48,280 nucleotides of DNA from Chitinophagaceae bacterium (GCA_947456805.1 CANGTN010000013.1:1-48280); one strand, 5' to 3'; positions 1 through 9,514 are shown, numbered from the stretch's first letter. Notes: generated by a model not told the origin, from the letters alone. Numbers and translations: made by a program.

Positions 1-21
1 ATCCTTGCTTGCTTTTGCCAT
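1..21 (-). CDS. possible start of a gene running off the left edge
   Basis: On the minus strand an ATG at 21-19 opens a frame reading M-A-K-A-S-K before the window ends. It lies 95 bases downstream of the purA stop, on the same strand, so it could be the next gene in that direction. Seven codons are too few to name a product. The AT-rich stretch 22-116 between them contains homopolymer runs of A and T but no clear hairpin. Confidence 0.3.
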
Positions 22-116
22 AATTCTAATACCTTTTTTCAATTGTAAAATTTCAACAGAAAATTATACTAACCAAAAAAAAACGAACTTTTTTTTAAAA
101 CTTTTTTTTATTTTTT

Positions 117-1379
117 TTACAATGAAATTATTTGTTCTCGACCAGGTCCATTTGAAACAAACTTTACAGGAGCACCAATATATTGATTAATAAAATGTAT
201 GTAAGTAGTCATGTTGTTTGGTAAATTTTCTACAGATTTTATTTGTGTAGTATCGCAATGCCAACCATTAAATAGTTGATAATGAGGTTCTATTTTTAAA
301 CGGCTAATTCCAAAAGGAACTTGGTAAGATAATTTGCTGTCAATACCATAAGCAGTACAAACATTCAACTCAGAAAAACTATCTAAAACATCGGCTTTGG
401 TCATGATTACTTTGGTTACCCCATTAATCATACAAGTGTATTTCAATGCTACCAAATCAATCCAGCCACAACGTCTTGGTCTTCCAGTTGTTGCACCAAA
501 TTCACTTCCAATTTTTCTCAACTCCTCGCCTACTTCATTTTCTAACTCTGTAGGAAAAGGTCCGCTACCAACTCTTGTGCAGTAGGCTTTTGTTACTCCC
601 ATTACTTCATTGATTTGTTTTGGGCTTACCCCCAATCCAGTGCAAACACCCGCAGATATTGTGTTTGAAGAGGTTACAAAAGGGAATGTGCCAAAATCTA
701 TATCCAACATACTTCCTTGAGCACCTTCCGCCAGTACTTTTTTGCCTGCAGCCAATTGTTCATTAATAAAATATTCTCCATTAACAATATTCAGTGTTTT
801 TAGAAATTCAACTGCTTCAAAAAATTCTTCTTCCCAAGCAGAAATGTCTTCATTGAAATGAAAATTATCTAATAATTTCTGATGCTTTAATCTTAGCTTA
901 ATGTATTGTGTAGTAAAACTTTTATCTAACAAATCTCCTACTCTTATTGCATTACGGCCAGTTTTATCCATATATGCAGGACCAATTCCTTTTAGCGTAC
1001 TGCCAATTTTACTATCCCCTTTTTGCATTTCACTTGCCTTATCCAAAGCTCTGTGTGTGGGAACAATAATGTTTGTTTTTTCTGAAATAAATAAGTTCTT
1101 CTTTACATCAATCCCAAAACTTGCTACGATATCACATTCTCGTTTTAAAGTAACAGGATCTAGCACAACACCATTTCCAATTAAGTTGATACAATGTTGA
1201 TGAAATATTCCAGATGGAATTTGGTGCAATACCACTTTTTTGCCATCTACGTACAAAGTATGTCCTGCATTTGGTCCACCCTGAAAACGGGCAATTACGT
1301 CATAATTTGGCGCAAAAAAATCAACTATTTTTCCCTTGCCTTCATCACCCCATTGTAAACCTAATATTACATCAACCAT
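117..1379 (-). CDS. purA: adenylosuccinate synthetase
   Basis: PurA joins IMP and aspartate using GTP to give adenylosuccinate, the first committed step from IMP to AMP, in the cytosol. The 420-residue protein has the family length. It starts with the P-loop-like GLQWGDEGKGK motif, whose Asp and Lys are catalytic, followed by GPNAGHT (about residues 36-42), which carries the catalytic His. It also has the GATTGRPRRCGW segment near the IMP/GTP site. The ATG at 1379 places the GDEGKGK motif close to the N-terminus as in homologues. A perfect TAnnTTTG box lies 17 bases upstream. Its neighbours share the strand but are separated by 286 bases, so it is probably transcribed alone or with the gene beyond the left edge. 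Confidence 0.97.
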   Translation of the reverse strand: MVDVILGLQWGDEGKGKIVDFFAPNYDVIARFQGGPNAGHTLYVDGKKVVLHQIPSGIFHQHCINLIGNGVVLDPVTLKRECDIVASFGIDVKKNLFISEKTNIIVPTHRALDKASEMQKGDSKIGSTLKGIGPAYMDKTGRNAIRVGDLLDKSFTTQYIKLRLKHQKLLDNFHFNEDISAWEEEFFEAVEFLKTLNIVNGEYFINEQLAAGKKVLAEGAQGSMLDIDFGTFPFVTSSNTISAGVCTGLGVSPKQINEVMGVTKAYCTRVGSGPFPTELENEVGEELRKIGSEFGATTGRPRRCGWIDLVALKYTCMINGVTKVIMTKADVLDSFSELNVCTAYGIDSKLSYQVPFGISRLKIEPHYQLFNGWHCDTTQIKSVENLPNNMTTYIHFINQYIGAPVKFVSNGPGREQIISL

Positions 1380-1396
1380 AAAATATTTTTATGGAG

Positions 1397-1404
1397 CAAA
1401 TGTA
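1397..1404 (-). promoter_or_regulatory. candidate purA promoter, -7 box
   Basis: On the minus strand the sequence TACATTTG matches the Bacteroidota -7 consensus TAnnTTTG exactly and sits 17 bases upstream of the purA ATG. No good TTTG is present at the expected -33 spacing, so the call rests on one box. Further upstream, 1460-1472 is a short palindrome (CACAT-TTT-ATGTG) that could be an operator, with no other support. Confidence 0.4.
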
Positions 1405-1616
1405 AGTATTGGGTAGTTTTAAAGTAGTATGATTTTAAAAATTATTCGGATAAATTTTACACATTTTATGTGCATTACATTAATAATGAGGTGATAGCAA
1501 TTTTTGAGAATCATTCATTTGAGAATTTATTTGCCGAAAGAAACTAAATTATTATTTTTTTAAAAACTCAACTTCCAAAATACATTCATTTAAGATTTAA
1601 CCCTTGTAAATAAAAA

Positions 1617-1634
1617 AAGCCCCTTTCGAGGCTT
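1617..1634 (-). terminator. intrinsic terminator after the DksA-like gene
   Basis: Read on the minus strand this is AAGCCTC-GAAA-GGGGCTT, a 7-bp stem with one G-U pair, closed by a GAAA tetraloop and followed by a run of T. It lies 31 bases past the stop of the DksA-like gene and probably ends the ileS operon. Confidence 0.85.
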
Positions 1635-1665
1635 AAAGCAAAATTAATATCTTGTTTGAATAATG

Positions 1666-2928
1666 TTAATCAACACTAGGTGCTTTAACCAAACCTAATT
1701 TAGCTTCCAAACTAAGTGTAGCATGAGGTACAGCCCTTAGTCTTGCTTTGTCAATTAATTTACCGGTAACTCGGCAAATTCCATAAGTTTTATTTTCTAT
1801 ACGCATTAATGCTTTTTCCAAATGATCGATATACGTAATTTGTCGTGAAGCCATTTGACTCAATTGCTCACGTTCCATACTTAAACTTCCATCTTCCATA
1901 GTCATGTAACGCCCATCTTCGCTATCTCCACCCATATCATCTTTACGGGTAATAGAACCTTGTAAAAATGATAATTCTTTTTTTGCAGCATCAATTTTTT
2001 TGTTAATCAGATCTCTAAATTCATTTAATTCAGCATCACTGTATTTTACCAATGGTTCACTTGGCTTTGTAACTTCAACTCGTTTTTCTAAGGGAGTGTA
2101 AACAGGGTTATATGGAATACTGGTTTTAACAGATGTCTTAGGTATTTTTACTTCTTTAATTGGCTCTTCTTTTTTACGCATCGGCAACTGTTTCATTGGT
2201 ATGATAGTAGTTGATTTTTCAACACCACTAGGCTTGGCAAAAAGTTTTGAAGCAGATTTTTTTGGAGTGGGTTTTGCCTGTTTTGTGGGCATCTTAGCTA
2301 TTACTTCTTGTTTCTTCTTTAATTTTCCCTCAGATTTTTTCATACTTTTTTGAATAGGCGCCTCCGAACTAACAACAACAGGTTTTATAGGTGTTACTTT
2401 TTTATTAACCGGTTTAGCAACCTCTTTTGCTTTTGGTTTTAATATTTCCTTTGCTTTTGGTTTACTCTCAACTTTTTTAACCGGCTTTGCAACTATTTTT
2501 TTTGTAATAGGTTTTGATGGTGCAACTTTTTTAACTGCAGGTTTTCCTGCTTTTACAACAGGTTTTACTACTTTTTTTGTTGTAGCTTTCACTGGTGCAG
2601 TTTTTTTTGCAGGCTGTGATTTCTTCACAGGTGCAACTTTTTTAACTGGCACAGCTTTTTTCGCTGCCGGCTTTGCTATTGGTTTTACTACTTTTTTAGT
2701 TGTAGCTTTCACTGGCACAGCTTTTTTTACTGCCGGTTTTGCTATTGGTTTTACTACTTTTTTAGTTGTAGCTTTCACTGGCACAGCTTTTTTTACTGCC
2801 GATTTTGCTATTGGTTTTACTACTTTTTTAGTTGTAGCTTTCACTGGCACAGCTTTTTTTACTGCTTTTGCCATTGGTTTTGCAACTGGTTTTGTAACTT
2901 TTTTAGTTACAGTTTTTTTTGTAGCCAT
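1666..2928 (-). CDS. lysine/alanine/proline-rich repeat protein with C-terminal TraR/DksA-like domain
   Basis: The protein has 420 residues in two parts. Residues about 1-290 are very basic and low in complexity, rich in K, A, P and V, resembling the tails of histone H1 or bacterial HU-like proteins. Residues about 297-420 match the Bacteroidota TraR/DksA-type domain: a helical hairpin (YSDAELNEFRDLINKKID) followed by the YGICRVTGKL...RLRAVPHATLS segment. Only the first of the four zinc-finger cysteines is kept, so a C4 zinc site is unlikely. By homology the C-terminal part could bind RNA polymerase, and the basic tail could bind nucleic acid; both are inferences. The gene begins 4 bases after the ileS stop, so the two are co-transcribed. 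Family members beside ileS are usually much shorter, so the long tail is unusual. Confidence 0.85.
   Translation of the reverse strand: MATKKTVTKKVTKPVAKPMAKAVKKAVPVKATTKKVVKPIAKSAVKKAVPVKATTKKVVKPIAKPAVKKAVPVKATTKKVVKPIAKPAAKKAVPVKKVAPVKKSQPAKKTAPVKATTKKVVKPVVKAGKPAVKKVAPSKPITKKIVAKPVKKVESKPKAKEILKPKAKEVAKPVNKKVTPIKPVVVSSEAPIQKSMKKSEGKLKKKQEVIAKMPTKQAKPTPKKSASKLFAKPSGVEKSTTIIPMKQLPMRKKEEPIKEVKIPKTSVKTSIPYNPVYTPLEKRVEVTKPSEPLVKYSDAELNEFRDLINKKIDAAKKELSFLQGSITRKDDMGGDSEDGRYMTMEDGSLSMEREQLSQMASRQITYIDHLEKALMRIENKTYGICRVTGKLIDKARLRAVPHATLSLEAKLGLVKAPSVD
2648..2870 (-). repeat. 66-bp in-frame tandem repeat in the DksA-like gene
   Basis: The motif GGCACAGCTTTTTT recurs at 2648, 2714, 2780 and 2846, an exact period of 66 bases (22 codons). 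The copies are nearly identical at DNA level. They encode a unit containing KKAVPVKATTKKVVKPIAK, at residues about 28-94. Near identity including third codon positions suggests recent expansion or ongoing homogenisation. Confidence 0.9.
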
Positions 2929-2932
2929 GAGC

Positions 2933-5900
2933 TTATCCGTTTTTTATTACAGCAATCTTCAGCAGTGAATCGTTAACTTCAATTTCAGAACTTTCAGAAG
3001 AAAGTTGTGAAACCCAAATTAATCTATCTGCCAAAATTTCGCCGCAAATATAGGTTATATGTTGATTAACAGCATATTTGATATTATCAGATACATTATT
3101 ATCAAGCAACTCCACGAATATACGGTCTGTTAAATTAAAATTGCTTTCTTTTCTAATATTCTGAATTCTGTTAATCAATTCTCTGGCGCTGCCTTCATTT
3201 TGTAGTTCGGGTGTAATAGTGATATCTAATGCAACAGTCAATGACCCTTTTGAGGCTACACTCCAACCCGGAATATCCTCTGCAGAAATCTCTACATCTG
3301 CAATTTCGAGGGTAAAATGAATGTTTTGTAGAGGCAAAACAATTGATCCAACTTGCTCTAATTCAGCTATTTGTGTCTGATTTAAAAGAGAAATTGCCCC
3401 AGCGGCTTCTTTCATGTTTGCACCAAGCTTTGCACCAAGTATTTTGAAATTTGCCTTAACTTTTTTCTTAATGACACCTTCAGTTTCAGTTATATATTCC
3501 AGCTCTTTTACATTCACTTCACTCTTTATTAAATTTTCAACTTTTTCAAGTTGTACCTTCATGTCGGGGTTTAAAACTGGAATCATTACCTTTTGCAATG
3601 GCTGACGAACCTTGATATTCACTTTTTTACGTAGTGATAAAACAAGCGAACAAATATCTTGTGCTAGTTGCATTCTTTCTTCCAATACCAAATCAATTGC
3701 GCTTTCGTTAGCTTTTGGGAAAGCTATATGATGAACAGATGCTGCTTTAAAACGATTGGTTACTAAATTCAAATTTTGAAAAACAGCATCACTAAAGAAT
3801 GGAGAAATTGGTGCAATTAGTCTTACAATGGATTCCAAACATTCATACAATGTTTGATAAGCAGCGATTTTGTCAGCCTCATACTCACCTTTCCAAAATC
3901 TTCTTCTGCATAATCTTACATACCAGTTACTTAAATGTTCGTCCACAAATTCTTCTACAAATCTGCCGGCATTGGTAGGTTCATAATCATCCATTGACTC
4001 AGTTACTTTCTGAATCAAAGTATTTAGGGATGAAAGTATCCAACGATCAATTTCAGGTCGATGTTCTACAGGAATATAATTTTCCTTAAATGCAAATCCA
4101 TCAACATTGCTGTACAAAGCAAAGAATTGATAAGTATTGTACAAAGTTCCAAAAAACTTACGTTGTACTTCCTGAATACCTGCCAGATCAAATTTCAAAT
4201 TATCCCATGGCGATGCGTTGGTAATCAAATACCATCTAGTTGCATCTGCTCCAAATTTATCAATTGTTTCAAAAGGATTGACAACATTACCCAAGCGTTT
4301 GCTCATTTTATTACCATTCTTATCCAATACCAATCCGTTTGAAACCACTGTTTTGTAAGCCCTGCCATCAACTTTATCTGTTGGCAAACCTGCTTTTTCC
4401 AATTCCTCAATAACACTTTCTTTGATTAAACTTCCAATTGCGTGTAAAGTATAAAACCAACCCCTTGTTTGATCTACACCTTCTGCAATAAAATCGGCCG
4501 GATAATTTTGAGCAAAAATTTCTTTGTTTTCAAAAGGGAAATGCCATTGTGCATAAGGCATTGCGCCACTGTCAAACCAAACGTCTACTAAATCGGGAAC
4601 ACGTTTCATCGGCTTACCTGTTGGAGAAGTAAGAATAATATTGTCCACTTGTGGTTTGTGTAAATCGGTAATTTCTTTTACCGGACTATCTGCATGAATC
4701 AATCTATTCAATTCTGAAATACTTCCTATGCAAATTTCTTCGCTTTCATCCGCTGATCGCCATATTGGCAAAGGCGTCCCCCAATATCTACTTCTGCTTA
4801 AATTCCAATCTACCATATTTTCCAACCAATTGCCAAAACGCCCTTCACCTGTTGATTTTGGTTTCCAGTTAATGGTTTTATTCAAATCAACCATCCTATC
4901 TTTTAATGCAGTCGTTTTAATAAACCATGCATCTAACGGATAGTATAAAATAGGTTTATCTGTTCTCCAGCAATGGGGATAATTGTGTTCGTATTTTTCT
5001 ACTTTAAATGCTCTGTTTTCTTTTTTTAATTTTACGCAGATATCAACATTCACATCAACATAATCTTTTTCGTCTTTATAGTTTTTTACATAGCGACCAC
5101 TGAATTCTCCCAAGCCATCTACAAACTTTCCTTCTCTGTCTACCATGGTTAAAATACCAATACCATATTTCTTTCCGACCTTAAAGTCATCTGCACCAAA
5201 TGCAGGTGCGGTATGCACAATACCAGTTCCATCTTCTGTTGTAACAAAATCACCGCAGATGACACGAAATGAATCACCGTTCGTTTCTTGATTGGCTTCA
5301 TAAGGAAGTAATTGTTCGTAACGACATTCTTCAATTTTTGCACCTTTAAATGTTGCAATTATTATCCAGGGAAGTTTTTTGCCTTCGGCTGAATAATTTT
5401 CAAAATCTCCATTCTCTTCTTCTGCCTTGAAATACTTGTGCAGCAAGGCTTTTGCAAGTACAACATTAATGGGCAAATGTGTATATGGATTAAATGTTTT
5501 TACCAAAACATATTCAATATTTGGTCCTACAGTAAGTCCCAAATTTGATGGCAATGTCCATGGTGTGGTTGTCCATGCCATAAAAAATACTTCCTCGTTA
5601 TTTGCAGCCTCCAATAAAAATTGAGATTTTTCATTTTTTACTGCTTTAAACATTGCAACAGCACTCGTATCTTTTACATCTTTATACGTACCCGGTTGGT
5701 TTAATTCATGAGAACTTAAACCAGTACCGGCAGCAGGAGAATAAGGTTGAATGCTCACACTTTCGTACAACAATTCTTTGGTATACAATTGTTTTAAAAT
5801 CCACCACAGACTTTCAATATAATTATTTTCGAAAGTGATATAAGGACTTTCCAAATCTACCCAATAACCCATTTTTTTAGTGATGCTGTCCCATTCGTTT

Positions 5901-6286
5901 TTATAACGCAAAACAGCTTCTCTGCATTTTTGATTATAGTCTTCTACAGAAATTTTTTTGCCAATATCTTCTTTAGTAATACCTAGTTCTTTCTCAACAC
6001 CCAATTCAACAGGTAATCCATGTGTATCCCAACCGCCCTTACGTTTTACCTGAAAACCCTGCATGGTTTTATACCGACAAACCAAATCTTTTAATGTTCT
6101 GGAAATAACGTGATGTATGCCCGGCATTCCATTGGCACTTGGCGGACCTTCGTAAAATACAAATGGAGTGGCACCTTCTTTCAAATCAATACTTTGTTGA
6201 AATGCATTGGTAGCTTCCCATTTTGCCAATATTTCTTTTTCTATTGACGGAAGATGAAGACCAGAAAATTCTTTATACTTATTCAT
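2933..6286 (-). CDS. ileS: isoleucyl-tRNA synthetase
   Basis: IleRS charges tRNA-Ile with isoleucine in the cytosol. The 1117 residues include the class I signature in its Bacteroidota form, GPPSANGMPGIHH (about residues 48-60), an inserted editing domain (with TTTPWTLPSN and GTGIVHTAPAFG), and the KMSKR form of KMSKS in DKNGNKMSKRLGN. A C-terminal anticodon-binding region follows. The length is longer than E. coli IleRS (about 940) and typical of the longer type seen in Bacteroidota. The ATG at 6286 is the first in frame. It is followed after 4 bases by the DksA-like gene, giving a two-gene operon that ends at the 1617-1634 terminator. Confidence 0.97.
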   Translation of the reverse strand: MNKYKEFSGLHLPSIEKEILAKWEATNAFQQSIDLKEGATPFVFYEGPPSANGMPGIHHVISRTLKDLVCRYKTMQGFQVKRKGGWDTHGLPVELGVEKELGITKEDIGKKISVEDYNQKCREAVLRYKNEWDSITKKMGYWVDLESPYITFENNYIESLWWILKQLYTKELLYESVSIQPYSPAAGTGLSSHELNQPGTYKDVKDTSAVAMFKAVKNEKSQFLLEAANNEEVFFMAWTTTPWTLPSNLGLTVGPNIEYVLVKTFNPYTHLPINVVLAKALLHKYFKAEEENGDFENYSAEGKKLPWIIIATFKGAKIEECRYEQLLPYEANQETNGDSFRVICGDFVTTEDGTGIVHTAPAFGADDFKVGKKYGIGILTMVDREGKFVDGLGEFSGRYVKNYKDEKDYVDVNVDICVKLKKENRAFKVEKYEHNYPHCWRTDKPILYYPLDAWFIKTTALKDRMVDLNKTINWKPKSTGEGRFGNWLENMVDWNLSRSRYWGTPLPIWRSADESEEICIGSISELNRLIHADSPVKEITDLHKPQVDNIILTSPTGKPMKRVPDLVDVWFDSGAMPYAQWHFPFENKEIFAQNYPADFIAEGVDQTRGWFYTLHAIGSLIKESVIEELEKAGLPTDKVDGRAYKTVVSNGLVLDKNGNKMSKRLGNVVNPFETIDKFGADATRWYLITNASPWDNLKFDLAGIQEVQRKFFGTLYNTYQFFALYSNVDGFAFKENYIPVEHRPEIDRWILSSLNTLIQKVTESMDDYEPTNAGRFVEEFVDEHLSNWYVRLCRRRFWKGEYEADKIAAYQTLYECLESIVRLIAPISPFFSDAVFQNLNLVTNRFKAASVHHIAFPKANESAIDLVLEERMQLAQDICSLVLSLRKKVNIKVRQPLQKVMIPVLNPDMKVQLEKVENLIKSEVNVKELEYITETEGVIKKKVKANFKILGAKLGANMKEAAGAISLLNQTQIAELEQVGSIVLPLQNIHFTLEIADVEISAEDIPGWSVASKGSLTVALDITITPELQNEGSARELINRIQNIRKESNFNLTDRIFVELLDNNVSDNIKYAVNQHITYICGEILADRLIWVSQLSSESSEIEVNDSLLKIAVIKNG

Positions 6287-6524
6287 ATTTTGTTATTTCA
6301 CAAAACGAGGCAATGAAATAGAATAACAGCCAGGTTTTTATAGGTGGGCGAAGTTAAGGATTAGAATAGAAAAAAAGCAATGGAAGGGTTTGGGAGGAAG
6401 TTTCAAATAAAGCTGCAACGATAGCAACGAAACAACGGTTGAAGAAGTTTAAAAGTTTAGAAAGTTTAATGAATTTAAGAGGCTACAAGGCGCAATGCTT
6501 TTTGCTGCCATGAAAAACCGAACC

Positions 6525-6540
6525 TTGAATAGTGCGACGC
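6525..6540 (+). repeat. partial copy of dispersed GTGCGACGC element
   Basis: TTGAATA is followed directly by GTGCGACGC. The same two blocks, separated by a conserved spacer with GGCGTACAAG, occur near 35800 and 39045, so this looks like a copy with an internal deletion. Confidence 0.45.
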
Positions 6541-6581
6541 CAGTAATGTTGCCATGAAAAACTACTGTCGGTAACATAAAA

Positions 6582-6608
6582 AAATGCCCTGCATACCGCA
6601 AGGCATTT
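6582..6608 (-). terminator. intrinsic terminator after the HmuY-like gene
   Basis: On the minus strand the arms ATGCCTTGC and GCAGGGCAT form a 9-bp stem (one G-U pair) with loop GGTAT, followed by a T-run. It lies 20 bases after the HmuY stop and ends the receptor/HmuY transcript. Confidence 0.8.
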
Positions 6609-6628
6609 GTAAAAAAATTCTCAACTAT

Positions 6629-7195
6629 TTAAAAGGTAGTTGTGCCATTGGCTTGATAAGCATATCTGAATTTGTATAACAATGTAGTTGGATACATTCC
6701 TACAAACGCTGCATAATCAACCGACAACAATTCCATTTTGGCATAATGTGCGCCATCGGCAGTTTTGAACAAAAATACCTTGCCTGCTTTTGGTGCAAAT
6801 GTTCTGGTTGCTCCATTATAATCATACCAACTTCCGTCTTTAATAGCTCGTTTTGTTGTAGTAGTGTCATACGCATATCCTGTGGTTGGTGCGGTTGGTG
6901 TTGCATCAAAAGTTCCGTTGTTTAAAATTACTCCTGCATTTCCTGGACCGCCTGCATAACTATTCACAATAAATGTAGTAAAACGAAGACCAAAATCCCA
7001 CTTGTTAGTAGCAGAATCAGTATTTGCAACAACTGTTGAATCACTGAAACGAAATAATGTAAATGCACTTGCTTGACTAAAAGGAACACTTATGGTTTTA
7101 GTGCCCGAAATAACGGTAATAGGTGTTTCACTATCTTTTGTGCAAGATGCAAAAGCTACGATGCCTACTAAACTGAATAAAATAAAACGCTTCAT
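6629..7195 (-). CDS. HmuY-family haem-binding lipoprotein
   Basis: This is a 188-residue exported lipoprotein. MKRFILFSLVGIVAFASC is a signal peptide with a lipobox ending in Cys18, so it should be anchored to a membrane, probably the outer one. The body matches the HmuY family, including the WDFGLRFTTFIVNS segment and the GPGNAGV loop that follows. HmuY proteins capture haem and pass it to a TonB-dependent receptor. The gene starts 16 bases after the receptor stop, supporting a receptor plus haemophore pair. The mature part has a single His (in GAHYAK) and two Met, so the two-His haem ligation of P. gingivalis HmuY cannot apply. The start at 7195 was chosen because the longer frame to 7291 overlaps the receptor gene and would bury the signal peptide. 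Confidence 0.85.
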   Translation of the reverse strand: MKRFILFSLVGIVAFASCTKDSETPITVISGTKTISVPFSQASAFTLFRFSDSTVVANTDSATNKWDFGLRFTTFIVNSYAGGPGNAGVILNNGTFDATPTAPTTGYAYDTTTTKRAIKDGSWYDYNGATRTFAPKAGKVFLFKTADGAHYAKMELLSVDYAAFVGMYPTTLLYKFRYAYQANGTTTF

Positions 7196-7211
7196 AAGAA
7201 TTGATTTTTTA

Positions 7212-9353
7212 TTATTGATTAAAACGATTGAATGAGAAATTAAGATTGATGAAAAATATTCTGCCTGCAATATTGGGCAACTGTGCAGCATTGGTATAAT
7301 CCATTAAATTTTCTACCCCAACTTGCAAGCTGATTTTTTGATTGATGTTTTTTGATGCGGCGATATTGGTCATCCAAAACCCGGGCACCAATTCACGTTC
7401 ATCATCGGCAATATTATTTCCGTTGATATCATTGAAACCAAATTTTCCACGATATACAAAACGAACAAATGCACTCCAGCCTTTGGCTTCATTTGTCCAT
7501 AAAATTTTTGCATTGATGGTGTGTTTTGAACGATTGTTGATACCGAAATAATCTGCTTTTTTTACAACCGAAGATTGATACGTAACAGGATCTCTTTTAT
7601 ACATATTTCCTGCTTCAATTCGGCTTAAAATATCTTTATCTTTTGCTTCTAAATATTGGTAACCTGCAGATATTGCAATGGATTTAAACAACTGGTATTT
7701 TACATCAACATCTGCACCTTGTGTAAAAATGCGATTGATGTTTTGGTAGCTGTAAATATTGCTGTTATTGGTTTTTTTGAATGGTAATAAATAAACGTCA
7801 ATCAAATTGCTGATGTCGTTTCTGAAGATGCCTGCTTCAATATTTATTTTTCCTTTGGTGAATTTTGTGCCAAAGTGTGTACCAAAAGATTTTTCGGGCA
7901 TTAAAGATTTTGAAGACAAATAGGAATTGATGTTAGCACCAGCTTGCAATGCTCCCTGTTGTTGCATATTTTGCAATTCATTTGCCAACACACTAGAACC
8001 AATTAATGAATAGCCAATTTGTGCATTGTAAAAACTAAGATACATGTGTCTGAAATCGGGAGCTTTAAAACCCCAACCTGCCGAAGCTGTAATTTTCCAA
8101 AAACGATTGGGCCTGAATGCTGCTGCTATTCGTGGACTTACATTCAAATCAAAATCGGTGCGCTTATCTAATCGAATACCTGCAACAAGGGTTAGTTTAT
8201 CCTGATAAAAACTCCATTCATTTTGTGTAAATGCATAAACAGTTGCTAACCTTTGTTTGCCTGCATATCTTGACGCCTCAATGGTTTCAAAATATGCACC
8301 CACGCCTGCAATATATTTGCTGGTTGAGTTGTGGCTGTGCTCAAATTGAATTTCAGGTTTTAGAATCGTTTGGTTGAAACTTGTTTCGTCAAAACGCACA
8401 TCCTGATTTTCCAAATTAACAAACGATTTGTTCGAATAATTATTAAAAAAAGTTCTGAAATAAATTCTGCTGTTTGCACTACGATTGTAACGCAATTGCG
8501 CAAAAATACTTCTGTCTTTTTCTTCAGTAAATCCTTTCACAACAGCGGGTTGAGATTGCCAGGTAATTTGGTAATCATTGTTTTGTTTCGAATCTACATT
8601 TCTTAAGGAAAGTAAGAATTGTGTTTTGGCAGAAAAATCATGCGTAATTTTTGCATGCATTGTCCAGTCTCTGTATGGGTCAATTGTTTTGCCATAAATA
8701 TTTTTATCCAAATCGTAACCACTGGTTGAATAGCGATTTACAAAAAACTGAATGCCTGTTTTATTGAAACGATTGGCATAAGAAACTGTTTGAGCATTGG
8801 TATTATTGGTAGCTGTATGCAGCTGTACATCTATATTTTGGGCTGTTGGTCTGGCTGTAATAATATTGATAACACCAGCCATTGCTTCGCTGCCGTATAA
8901 ACTTGATGAAGGACCTTTTACAATTTCGATTTGTTGAATATTGCCTGTTGCAATTCGTCCTAATTTTAATATGCCGGCATTTCTTCCTACCAATGGTTCA
9001 CCATCTAATAAAATGGCAGTATAAGCAGGATCTAATCCCAACATTTGAACACCCTGACCAAAAGGATTTGGATAACCTGCTAATGATGTAGCCAAATTAC
9101 TATTCACAATTACAATTCCAGTTTGCTCTTGCAATACATCTTGCAACTTTAATGAACCCGTTTGCTGAATTGATTTTTTATTAACGATGATTGCCGGAAC
9201 AGCAAGGTTGCTGAACTTTCTTTCGCTTCGGGTTGCTGTAATAAATACATCTTCCAATTTACCGGACATGGTATCCTGATTCACCACTTGTGCCAACAAA
9301 CTGTTGTAACAAATAATGAAACTGAAGAGTGTAAAAGAAATTTTTTGCAGCAT
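7212..9353 (-). CDS. TonB-dependent receptor, probable haem/iron type (HmuR-like)
   Basis: This is a 713-residue outer-membrane receptor. It has a signal peptide (MLQKISFTLFSFIICYNSLLAQ), a TonB-box-like stretch before the plug (GKLEDVFITATRSERKFSNLAVPAIIVNK, given here only as a landmark at about residues 31-59), plug motifs GPSSSLYGSEAMAGVINIITARP (about 152-174), and a C-terminal beta-barrel ending in an aromatic-rich strand (FFINLNFSFNRFNQ). Substrate import uses TonB-ExbBD energy. A HmuY-type gene follows after 16 bases and an AraC regulator lies upstream on the same strand, so haem or an iron chelate is the likely substrate. The substrate is an inference from the neighbours; the receptor fold is clear. 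Confidence 0.9.
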   Translation of the reverse strand: MLQKISFTLFSFIICYNSLLAQVVNQDTMSGKLEDVFITATRSERKFSNLAVPAIIVNKKSIQQTGSLKLQDVLQEQTGIVIVNSNLATSLAGYPNPFGQGVQMLGLDPAYTAILLDGEPLVGRNAGILKLGRIATGNIQQIEIVKGPSSSLYGSEAMAGVINIITARPTAQNIDVQLHTATNNTNAQTVSYANRFNKTGIQFFVNRYSTSGYDLDKNIYGKTIDPYRDWTMHAKITHDFSAKTQFLLSLRNVDSKQNNDYQITWQSQPAVVKGFTEEKDRSIFAQLRYNRSANSRIYFRTFFNNYSNKSFVNLENQDVRFDETSFNQTILKPEIQFEHSHNSTSKYIAGVGAYFETIEASRYAGKQRLATVYAFTQNEWSFYQDKLTLVAGIRLDKRTDFDLNVSPRIAAAFRPNRFWKITASAGWGFKAPDFRHMYLSFYNAQIGYSLIGSSVLANELQNMQQQGALQAGANINSYLSSKSLMPEKSFGTHFGTKFTKGKINIEAGIFRNDISNLIDVYLLPFKKTNNSNIYSYQNINRIFTQGADVDVKYQLFKSIAISAGYQYLEAKDKDILSRIEAGNMYKRDPVTYQSSVVKKADYFGINNRSKHTINAKILWTNEAKGWSAFVRFVYRGKFGFNDINGNNIADDERELVPGFWMTNIAASKNINQKISLQVGVENLMDYTNAAQLPNIAGRIFFINLNFSFNRFNQ

Positions 9354-9514
9354 GTTTTTTCTTGTGCTGCAAAAGTGATTGACTACACAGAAAAGATTGC
9401 CATGGAATTGTAAAATAATTGTCTGAAAAAGAGTATGACACTTTCATGACAATTGAAAAATTGTATCAAATTATTCTTAAAAACTAAAGTTGTAAACCAT
9501 GTAAATAAAATATA

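Larger units (their letters stand above)
6287..6628. other. 342-base intergenic region, no gene
   Basis: There is no credible coding frame here. The segment from 6417 to 6560 looks like decayed repeat sequence: TGCCATGAAAAAC occurs twice (near 6507 and 6550) and a copy of the TTGAATA/GTGCGACGC element is at 6525-6540. The HmuY terminator is at its right end. Confidence 0.6.

Noticed and set aside
5-190. Plus-strand 61-residue open frame at the left edge
   Set aside because: It is rich in F, I and K from homopolymer runs, overlaps the purA end, and has no recognisable features.
2648-2870. CRISPR array, from the regular repeats in the DksA-like gene
   Set aside because: The 66-bp units are contiguous and in-frame, with no unique spacers.
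3414-5838. Several plus-strand frames of 60-93 residues inside ileS
   Set aside because: They are antisense shadows of a well-supported gene with no start signals or family features.
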